From Nitrospirota bacterium (GTDB taxonomy: Bacteria; Nitrospirota; Thermodesulfovibrionia; Thermodesulfovibrionales; UBA1546): a DNA stretch of 14,935 nucleotides. Below the pieces are notes generated by a model. That model saw nothing but the letters and a program-made list of their open reading frames with translations. It did not search any database and had not been told where the DNA came from. A program made the translations under genes and the position numbers. This document shows positions 1 to 5,169 of the stretch, piece after piece; position 1 is the stretch's first letter; each line of letters opens with the position of its first letter. The stretch covers positions 1 through 14,935 of the forward strand of contig SCSY01000312.1 in the NCBI GenBank assembly GCA_004298625.1, read 5' to 3'.

Positions 1-20
1 CCTAAAGTTTTAATTTGATG

Positions 21-49
21 TTGACAAAGCTGCTCCAATAGTAAATACT
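21..49 (+). promoter_or_regulatory. Probable sigma70 promoter of the cytochrome gene
   Basis: A perfect -35 hexamer TTGACA lies at 21-26. With a 17-base spacer the -10 would be AATACT at 44-49, which matches 4 of 6 consensus bases. Transcription would start near 56 and give a leader of about 120 bases before the ATG at 176. The leader contains a possible 13-codon ORF (80-121) but no clear riboswitch fold. The start of the gene is fixed by GGGGAGGA at 163-170. The -35 match is firm; the -10 is inferred from spacing. Confidence 0.5.
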
Positions 50-175
50 AACACCAGAAAATACTCTCTGAAGAGAATCATGGTTCATAAGGGGGTGATG
101 GAGAAACAAGCCGTTTTGTAAGTTTGGTATGCATTCCTTAAATCTCGAATAAAAATAAACACGGGGAGGAAGTAA

Positions 176-1336
176 ATGAAGAAATTTTTGGTTTTGTTTG
201 TTGCTGTGCTGTTTGTATGCGCAGGTTATCTTGCATACACAACTCTTGATTCAAAAGCACCTTCAGTTGTAGCGGCTAAAGCAAAGACATACACGGCAAC
301 CGTATATGTTGCAGGTCATGGCGGCCACTTTGCCAAGGCGGATGTAACGGTAGACCCGAATAACGCTGATGACCCGATAAAAGTAAATGGCCTTGACAAG
401 GTTGACATCGGGCCGACAAAAACCCACAAAACTCATGATGCGCGTATTGATGCAACCGACAGCAACATTCTTTTCTGGTCAACTTATGTGCTTGATGAAC
501 AGGGAAAACAGCATGTAGGCAAGTCCGACCTGAAAACAGGCAAGGTTATCAAGGACGTGGCAATGGATCCTGATCCGAGGGCTCTCGGCAAGACAGGCCC
601 GATTTATTGTGCATCAGGACAGTCCAAAAAATACTTCATGCCTGTTTTTATGGGTTCAGAAGGTTATGTTGATGTTTTTGACAAGGCGACACTGGATCAT
701 AAGCACAGGGTATTCGTAAGCGACCTTGGATATAAGGCAGGCACATACCAGTTTGTGCACGGCATCAATTCCAATGACATGAAGAAGTTCGTTATCGCCA
801 TTTCCCAGAAGGGCGAGGATGGAAAGATGAACGGCAAGCAGGATATTATTCTTGTTGACATGGCATCCCTGGAAAAGGGCAAGATGAAAGAGCTTGCAAG
901 GGCTACATTTGCAGGCGAGGCAGGAAAGACCATCACCTTCAGGCAGTATTTCAGCAAGGATGATAAATACATCTTCCAGTCTGCCGGCGACAGGATGTGG
1001 GTAATTGACGCAGCCACGCTTAAACTTGTGGATGAAAAGATGACAAAACCTGCTTACGGCGAGGATCACGATGTAATGCCTTCTCCTGACGGCAAGTATG
1101 CGCTCCTTACCTTAAGGACCGCAGATACGGTTGGATGCGACCCTGAAGGCAAACCGATGATGGACAAAGAAGGCAAACCGTTAAAGATTACCGACGGCGT
1201 GCTTGCGCTTTATGACGTTGACGCCCAAAAACTGACCGGCAAAACCGTATCAGTATGCTTTGGCTGCCACAAGGGCATGGGACTCGGCGATAAGAACGCG
1301 GTGCTCTGCGGACTCGACGCAAACTACAAAAAATAA
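176..1336 (+). CDS. Exported beta-propeller protein with one C-terminal c-type haem site
   Basis: 386 residues. Residues 1-21 form a charged, then hydrophobic signal sequence or signal anchor, so the protein is periplasmic or anchored on the outer face of the membrane. The body looks like a YVTN/WD-type beta-propeller: repeated blades with patterns such as VDVFDKATL (165-173), MWVIDAATLKL (274-284), SPDGKYALLTL (303-313) and LALYDVDAQKL (343-353). A single haem-c attachment motif CFGCH sits at 361-365, only 21 residues from the end, and C378 is an additional cysteine. Histidine pairs GHGGH (47-51) and THKTH (83-87) could bind metal or supply an axial ligand; this is inference. The start is supported by GGGGAGGA 5 bases upstream. 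A distant relation to cytochrome cd1 or other propeller reductases is possible, but the substrate cannot be named. It is probably an electron-transfer or sensing protein of respiration. It is followed by a strong hairpin, not by a co-directional overlapping gene. Confidence 0.75.
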   Translation: MKKFLVLFVAVLFVCAGYLAYTTLDSKAPSVVAAKAKTYTATVYVAGHGGHFAKADVTVDPNNADDPIKVNGLDKVDIGPTKTHKTHDARIDATDSNILFWSTYVLDEQGKQHVGKSDLKTGKVIKDVAMDPDPRALGKTGPIYCASGQSKKYFMPVFMGSEGYVDVFDKATLDHKHRVFVSDLGYKAGTYQFVHGINSNDMKKFVIAISQKGEDGKMNGKQDIILVDMASLEKGKMKELARATFAGEAGKTITFRQYFSKDDKYIFQSAGDRMWVIDAATLKLVDEKMTKPAYGEDHDVMPSPDGKYALLTLRTADTVGCDPEGKPMMDKEGKPLKITDGVLALYDVDAQKLTGKTVSVCFGCHKGMGLGDKNAVLCGLDANYKK

Positions 1337-1350
1337 CATTTCAGTATAGT

Positions 1351-1388
1351 ATTATTTCCATGCGGCCTTCGGGCCGCATGGAAATAAA
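1351..1388. terminator. 17-bp perfect hairpin with UUCG tetraloop, no U-tract
   Basis: Bases 1351-1367 pair perfectly with 1372-1388 around the loop TTCG at 1368-1371. The loop is closed by C-G, the exceptionally stable C(UUCG)G tetraloop. It starts 14 bases after the cytochrome stop codon. Neither strand has a run of T after the stem (the plus strand continues GGAAATAAATC), so it is not a textbook intrinsic terminator. A 3-prime-end stabiliser or processing barrier for the cytochrome mRNA is equally likely. The next gene's promoter begins directly after it. Confidence 0.7.
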
Positions 1389-1402
1389 TCTGCCTGATAC
1401 TC

Positions 1403-1408
1403 TATAAT
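1403..1408 (+). promoter_or_regulatory. -10 box TATAAT, probable leaderless start of the permease gene
   Basis: A perfect TATAAT at 1403-1408 ends 7 bases before the ATG at 1416. Transcription normally starts about 7 bases after the -10 box, so the mRNA would begin at or within a base or two of the ATG. No Shine-Dalgarno sequence precedes the ATG (ATTAATATT). No good -35 is visible because that position overlaps the end of the UUCG hairpin. Confidence 0.5.
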
Positions 1409-1415
1409 TAATATT

Positions 1416-2609
1416 ATGCCTGCGTTTACATTCTTGTCTTTTGCATTGAGAAATCTGAAAAGAAAACCGCTTCGTACGGCAATGCTTGTATTCTCCATAG
1501 CTCTTCTTGTGTCTGCGCTTGTCTTTATTCTCTCTTTTGTGCGGCGCGTTGATTCCGTGATAAAAGTAACGTCGGATAGGCTCGGCTCCGATATAATCGT
1601 TGTGCCCGCAGGTTCGCGCGGCGCAGCAGAAGACATTCTTCTTGAAAATAAAGTGAAATCATTCTATATGGATATGGCTGTTATGGATAAATTAAGGCAT
1701 ATCAAAGATATTGATGCCCTTACCGGTCAGACCTATCTTGTGAGTATTGTCGGCCAGTGCTGCGATGTTCCGGAAACTATTGTTGTTGCCTTCAATCAGG
1801 ATTCCGACTTCATCATCAAGCCGTGGCTTGTCAAAAAGCTCGGCAGGAAACTGGGGAAGGGCGAGGCGATAGTAGGAAGCGAGTCGGCCATGAATATAAG
1901 CGTCGGTCTTACCGAGGTGGACAGCGTGCTTTTCGGCAATATGTTCAAGATGCTCGGGGTCCTTGAAAAGACCGGCACCGGACTTGATACGGCGATATTT
2001 ATAGACGAATCAAACATAGGCGATATACTTAAAAGCGGGAAGACGATTCTTAAACCGGAACAGATATCAATCATATTTGTTAGAGTCAAAAAAGGAGCGG
2101 ATCCGGTTGCAGTGGCGGGAAAGATCGAGGATTCGATAATTGAGGTAGATGCGGTTGCAAGGAAGGATATCGGCAGGAATATTCTCGATACGCTGAGAGA
2201 CCTGAACCGCATATTTATCGTAACTGTCGCTATCGCATCCATGCTTTCGATAGCTCTTGTATGGGCGGTATTTTCTGCGATTGCCAACGAACGAGCCTGG
2301 GAGATCGGGGTCATAAGGGCTATAGGCGCCCGCCAGTCTCACGTAAGCAGATTTTTTCTTATCGAGGTGCTCTTCATCGGCTGCATCGGCAGTATTTTGG
2401 GAATCCTGGCTGGAACGGCAGTTTCCATTTTATTGGCAAAGCACTTCATGCTGTTGAAGAACGTAACTGCCGATCTCGGGATGATAGAACGTCTTTTAAT
2501 AGCGCTTATCAGTTTCGTTGCCGGCGTGGGGATATGTATTATCGGCGCGCTTTCTCCGATACAGAGGTTGAAGAAGATGGAACCACTGCTCGCGATTAAG
2601 GGGGATTGA
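1416..2609 (+). CDS. ABC transporter permease, MacB/FtsX type
   Basis: 397 residues. The fold order is typical: one N-terminal membrane helix (about 21-42), a large extracytoplasmic MacB-PCD-like domain (about 45-260), then three membrane helices (about 264-290, 309-336, 356-380). The C-terminal region carries the family signature WEIGVIRAIGAR (295-306) and ends with RLKKMEPLLAIKG, as in MacB/LolC relatives. A cysteine pair lies in the periplasmic domain (QCCDVPE, near 113-119); similar CC pairs occur in permeases of the P19/Ftr1 iron-uptake neighbourhood, as I recall them. Its stop is separated by 1 base from the ATPase start, so both form one transporter, probably a homodimeric permease with two ATPases. 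Such proteins usually move lipoproteins, peptides or other substrates across the outer envelope rather than through a membrane pore. The substrate is not known. The start appears leaderless. Confidence 0.88.
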   Translation: MPAFTFLSFALRNLKRKPLRTAMLVFSIALLVSALVFILSFVRRVDSVIKVTSDRLGSDIIVVPAGSRGAAEDILLENKVKSFYMDMAVMDKLRHIKDIDALTGQTYLVSIVGQCCDVPETIVVAFNQDSDFIIKPWLVKKLGRKLGKGEAIVGSESAMNISVGLTEVDSVLFGNMFKMLGVLEKTGTGLDTAIFIDESNIGDILKSGKTILKPEQISIIFVRVKKGADPVAVAGKIEDSIIEVDAVARKDIGRNILDTLRDLNRIFIVTVAIASMLSIALVWAVFSAIANERAWEIGVIRAIGARQSHVSRFFLIEVLFIGCIGSILGILAGTAVSILLAKHFMLLKNVTADLGMIERLLIALISFVAGVGICIIGALSPIQRLKKMEPLLAIKGD

Positions 2610-2610
2610 A

Positions 2611-3285
2611 TTGGCTCAGATCGAAATCAGGGACGTCTCGAAGATATTCACTGTCGGCGATTTGCAGATCAGGGCTGTGGATGATGTCTCGCTCGGCATA
2701 GAGAAAGGTGAATTCCTGTCCATCGTGGGACACTCAGGATCAGGCAAAACAACGTTTCTTTCTATTATCGGCGGTATCATGAAACCCACGTCTGGAAGAG
2801 TCCTATTTGAAGGTAAAGACATCAGTTCCCTGGATGATGCCGGATTGTCGGGATACAGGAATAACACGGTCGGGTTCATGTTCCAGTTTGCAAGCCTTCT
2901 TCCCATTCTCACGGCGTGGGAAAACGTTCTTCTGCCGTGTCTTTTCGGTTCCGGATGCGATGTTAATGATAAAAAAAGGGCTGAGGAGCTTCTTCACCTC
3001 GTGGGACTTGGCGACAAGATCAATGCATATCCTTCTCAGCTTTCAGGAGGCCAGCAGAGGAGGGTGGCAATTGCTCGGGCCTTCATGAATGCGCCTGAGG
3101 TGATACTTGCGGATGAGCCGACAGGGGATCTTGATGAGGAGACTGAGGCGGAGATAATGGAGCTTTTCAAGAAACTTAACAGGGAACAGAACGTTACCTT
3201 CATATTTATAACGCACAACCTCGACCTCGCAAGACAGGCTCAGAAACAGATAAGGATGACGCACGGCGTTATCAAAGAGATTTAG
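2611..3285 (+). CDS. ABC transporter ATP-binding protein, LolD/MacB-ATPase type
   Basis: 224 residues, the usual length for this family. Walker A GHSGSGKT is at 40-47, the Q-loop glutamine at 92, the signature LSGGQ at 144-148, Walker B with catalytic Glu in VILADEP at 164-170, and the switch histidine at 202 (ITHNLD). Every catalytic element is present, so the enzyme should be active. The start is TTG at 2611, one base after the permease TGA, with AAGGGGGA at 2598-2605 as ribosome binding site; the reading frame and homology start (AQIEIRDVSKIF) support it. It powers the upstream permease from the cytoplasmic face. It is followed directly by the nested inverted repeat. Confidence 0.92.
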   Translation: MAQIEIRDVSKIFTVGDLQIRAVDDVSLGIEKGEFLSIVGHSGSGKTTFLSIIGGIMKPTSGRVLFEGKDISSLDDAGLSGYRNNTVGFMFQFASLLPILTAWENVLLPCLFGSGCDVNDKKRAEELLHLVGLGDKINAYPSQLSGGQQRRVAIARAFMNAPEVILADEPTGDLDEETEAEIMELFKKLNREQNVTFIFITHNLDLARQAQKQIRMTHGVIKEI

Positions 3286-3298
3286 TTTTGAGTTATTG

Positions 3299-3416
3299 TT
3301 AGATAGACAGGATACGGTATTTGAGCGGTTTTGAATTCTGCCGCCATTTAGGCGGGACAGAATTCACCTCGGAGCGAAGCGAGAATGAGCGAAAATGCTG
3401 TATCCTGTCTATCTAA
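3299..3416. repeat. Nested inverted repeat filling the gap between two convergent genes (MITE-like or structured RNA)
   Basis: The outer arms 3299-3315 (TTAGATAGACAGGATAC) and 3400-3416 are perfect 17-bp inverse complements. A second stem pairs TGAATTCTG (3332-3340) with CAGAATTCA (3358-3366), extended inward by CCGCC (3341-3345) with GGCGG (3351-3355) around loop ATTTA. A third small hairpin pairs CTCG (3368-3371) with CGAG (3380-3383). The element starts 14 bases after the ATPase stop and ends 4 bases before the DUF2318 stop. TA lies at both outer edges inside the arms (3300-3301 and 3414-3415), as expected for insertion into TA by an IS630/mariner-type MITE, but a structured bidirectional 3-prime end is also possible. 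No protein is encoded and no U-tract follows. Confidence 0.75.
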
Positions 3417-3420
3417 TATC

Positions 3421-3861
3421 TCAGAAAAGTTTTATTCCTTTTTCGATATCTTCAGTCTTTATTATTAAATTACCATCCCCGGTCTTGCTCTTAAGCAGTA
3501 TAGGGCTGCAGTCCTTGTTTTCCCATACCTCATCTGCAATCCTGAACTTAAGTTTGCATTCGTTGCAAATAAGGTCTGCCCCTTCTTCGCGGTAGCCCTT
3601 TTTCTTCTTATAGCATATATAACAGGCGTCAAAAAATGCGGAGAGTTTTCCTGCACCGTCGGTCCTTATAAAAAAATTTATGCGCTTGCCTGATTTTTTA
3701 TATGTGAAAAAATGAACCTTCCCGTCCTTCACTTCACTTACTGGTATAGATATGACTTCTTCCTTTGCTGTTATAACCTTATGTTCCTTCGGCAGATTGC
3801 TGCACGCGGCAGAAAGGATTAAGACGACTAAGCTGAGAGCAATAAATCGATATTTTTGCAT
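3421..3861 (-). CDS. DUF2318-family lipoprotein with CxxC...CxxC metal site
   Basis: 146 residues. The N-terminus is a lipoprotein signal: hydrophobic stretch 7-19 ending in LSAAC with Cys20 as the likely lipidated residue. The core shows the DUF2318 pattern: FFDAC-xx-C (C80, C83), KGY, then ICNEC (C99, C102), KF and a late cysteine C118 before SP. Four or five cysteines probably bind a metal or iron-sulfur or redox centre; the family is often described as iron-sulfur binding. DUF2318 proteins commonly lie beside FtsX-like permeases, LolD-like ATPases and thioredoxin-like proteins in P19/Ftr1 iron-uptake loci. Here the gene faces the ABC pair tail to tail, which makes one operon impossible but keeps the association. 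The start is probably leaderless (TATAAT ends 5 bases upstream). Function in metal or redox handling is inferred. Confidence 0.8.
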   Translation of the reverse strand: MQKYRFIALSLVVLILSAACSNLPKEHKVITAKEEVISIPVSEVKDGKVHFFTYKKSGKRINFFIRTDGAGKLSAFFDACYICYKKKKGYREEGADLICNECKLKFRIADEVWENKDCSPILLKSKTGDGNLIIKTEDIEKGIKLF

Positions 3862-3866
3862 TTTTT

Positions 3867-3872
3867 ATTATA
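3867..3872 (-). promoter_or_regulatory. -10 box TATAAT, probable leaderless start of the DUF2318 gene
   Basis: On the minus strand TATAAT ends 5 bases before the ATG at 3861, and the intervening bases are AAAAA. No Shine-Dalgarno sequence exists in that space. Transcription would begin within a few bases of the start codon. A clear -35 is not visible. Confidence 0.5.
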
Positions 3873-3924
3873 ACAGATGTCCTCTCACCCATTTCCATAG
3901 GCGACACTTACACGAATCTGTGTC

Positions 3925-3981
3925 AACGATGAGCTTGAGGGGCGCGCGGCAGTTCCGCGCGATCCCTTGAAGCGCTTCGTT
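3925..3981 (-). repeat. attC-like imperfect palindrome
   Basis: This is a 57-base imperfect palindrome. The outer AACGA (3925-3929) pairs with TCGTT (3977-3981), a mismatched spacer follows, then GCTT/AAGC, a partly mismatched section with unequal arm lengths, and an inner CGCGCGG (3943-3949) with CCGCGCG (3955-3961) around loop CAGTT. Outer AAC/GTT ends, an unpaired spacer, TTCAAGGG-like inner boxes and a bulged arm are the layout of integron attC recombination sites. It sits 13 bases after the stop codon of the minus-strand orphan gene, where a cassette attC should be. The terminal RYYYAAC/GTTRRRY match is imperfect (TCATAAC and GTTGACA), so this is a candidate only. The rest of 3873-3993 holds nothing else recognisable. 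Confidence 0.4.
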
Positions 3982-3993
3982 ATGAGTTTTATA

Positions 3994-4377
3994 TTATTTG
4001 AGTAAATATTTATTGAAGGCGATCGCATGAGATTCGTTTGGAATTAATTTACCTTCAGTCCATTTTTTGATAGATTCACTGTCGAAATTCTTTTCAAATC
4101 TTTTAATCATTTTTATTGCATTTAGCAGTAATTCTTGATCATTCCCTTCTCCTTTTGTAACCCATTCCAGTAATTCTCTATTATCGTTTTGATTAAGTAT
4201 CTTTTGAATATTCTGATAGCATTCAAGTGAGATTGATATTTGCCTATAGATCTCCCACGCCATTTCTCTATTATAATTAACTAATTTGCCGTATTTTTTA
4301 TCGAAAGCAATCGCCAATACAAGGCTTGTGACAGTAATTGCTGTACCTAAAATACTTAACAAGACATTGATATCCAT
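3994..4377 (-). CDS. Hypothetical protein with one N-terminal membrane helix
   Basis: 127 residues, family not recognised. Residues 4-25 are a strong membrane helix (LLSILGTAITVTSLVLAIAF) followed by the positive DKKYGK, so the soluble part probably lies in the cytoplasm. The remainder is predicted to be mainly helical and rich in Glu, Lys, Asn and Ile, with no cysteine cluster or catalytic motif. The start has a good ribosome binding site (AAAGGGGG at about 4383-4390, 5 bases before the ATG). Its base composition appears lower in GC than the neighbouring housekeeping genes, and a palindrome of attC type follows its stop, so it may be a mobile gene cassette. No function is proposed. Confidence 0.65.
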   Translation of the reverse strand: MDINVLLSILGTAITVTSLVLAIAFDKKYGKLVNYNREMAWEIYRQISISLECYQNIQKILNQNDNRELLEWVTKGEGNDQELLLNAIKMIKRFEKNFDSESIKKWTEGKLIPNESHAIAFNKYLLK

Positions 4378-4690
4378 ATTGCCCCCTTTACAGTATGCAA
4401 TTTAATTTTCGCTTTGTCGTATAGCCGCACAACATATAACATATCAACCTGCCTTTTTCTGGTGATATGTTACCACAGTATCACAGCGTGATGAATAAAA
4501 AATCCTTTAAATCATCAAATTTTTTACGCATTGCTTGGTATTTCGTGGTAATATGGCCTAAAAGCCAATTTGGTAAAATATGGGAAAAGTGTCAGGCTTG
4601 CATTTTATGATTTAACATCTTTGCTGAACTCTCGGCTCGGATATTTGGTAATATATAAACAGAGATATTGAAGGAGGCAATAACGGAAAG
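4378..4690. other. Divergent intergenic region with hairpin and GGTAATAT repeats
   Basis: 313 bases without a gene between the orphan protein (minus) and the mntA-like gene (plus). A hairpin pairs AACATATCAACC (4438-4449) with GGTGATATGTT (4461-4471), with one unpaired base. The word GGTAATAT occurs at 4547-4554 and 4647-4654, with a related GGTAAAATAT at 4572-4581; these could be operator half-sites for the toxin-antitoxin pair but are AT-rich and may be chance. AAGGAGG at 4671-4677 lies 13 bases before the mntA start, longer than usual spacing. No clear promoter consensus could be assigned. Confidence 0.4.
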
Positions 4691-5032
4691 ATGGAAAAAC
4701 AGCCCAAAAGAACAAATGTGCCGACGCGTGAACAGGTAATTTCAATCTTGAAAAAAGAATTGCCCTATCTGAAGGACAAATATGGCGTTGAAAGAATTGT
4801 CCTGTACGGCTCTTTTGCTAAAGGGACACAGAGGAAAAAGAGCGATATTGATATCCTGGTTGATATTAGAAGATCTATAGGTCTTGAATTTGTGTCGCTT
4901 GCCGACAGGCTGGAAGAGATTCTGGGCAGAAAAGTTGATGTGGCAACTTATAATCACTTTAAATCAAGTTTTCATAATCCCAGATATAAGCATATCACAG
5001 AAGACATCAGGAAGAGCATGATTTATGTCTAA
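4691..5032 (+). CDS. mntA: MNT-type minimal nucleotidyltransferase (MntA-like antitoxin)
   Basis: 113 residues. The nucleotidyltransferase signature is intact: GSFAKG at 40-45, then SDID at 51-54 with catalytic Asp52 and Asp54, and a third acidic residue in KVDVA (Asp83). This is the minimal domain found in MntA, which in HEPN/MNT toxin-antitoxin systems neutralises the HepT RNase by adding AMP to it. The next ORF start (5025) overlaps this gene's end by 8 bases, the usual coupled layout with hepT, but that gene is broken. The start is ATG with a distant ribosome binding site; no in-frame alternative lies upstream. With its toxin lost, the gene may be a relic or may act on HEPN proteins encoded elsewhere. 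Confidence 0.82.
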   Translation: MEKQPKRTNVPTREQVISILKKELPYLKDKYGVERIVLYGSFAKGTQRKKSDIDILVDIRRSIGLEFVSLADRLEEILGRKVDVATYNHFKSSFHNPRYKHITEDIRKSMIYV

Positions 5033-5161
5033 AAAACGAAGAGATGCTGATTTTATTTTCATTTTGGCATAGATTATAAGATCGTCTGGAACATCGCAAA
5101 AAAGGAACTCCCTAAACTGCGTAAGCAGGTAAAAGAGCTTTTAAAGCAGGAATCCGATTAG
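5025..5161 (+). pseudogene. hepT: Remnant of a HepT-like HEPN toxin gene with internal deletion
   Basis: The frame opening at 5025 (overlapping the mntA stop) reads MSKKRRDADFIFILA then stops at 5070-5072. Another frame then gives HFGIDYKIVWNIAKKELP... from 5060 to the TAG at 5159-5161. The second piece matches the well-conserved HepT/DUF86 C-terminus (YFG-[IV]-D-x-x-IVW-x-I-x-x-x-LP-x-L). The first is a plausible HepT N-terminus. A normal gene is about 330 bases; only 137 remain, so roughly 190-200 bases including the catalytic R-x4-6-H region are missing and the ends are out of frame. The toxin is therefore dead. The remnant stops 8 bases before the convergent glutamate synthase stop. Confidence 0.7.
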
Positions 5162-5169
5162 CCCGTCTT

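Noticed and set aside
80..121. A 13-codon ORF in the leader of the cytochrome gene
   Set aside because: It has only a weak ribosome binding site, no recognisable regulatory codon run and no paired terminator.
4547..4654. Three GGTAATAT-like words as operators of the mntA-hepT pair
   Set aside because: They are AT-rich, irregularly spaced and not palindromic; kept only as a note in the intergenic entry.
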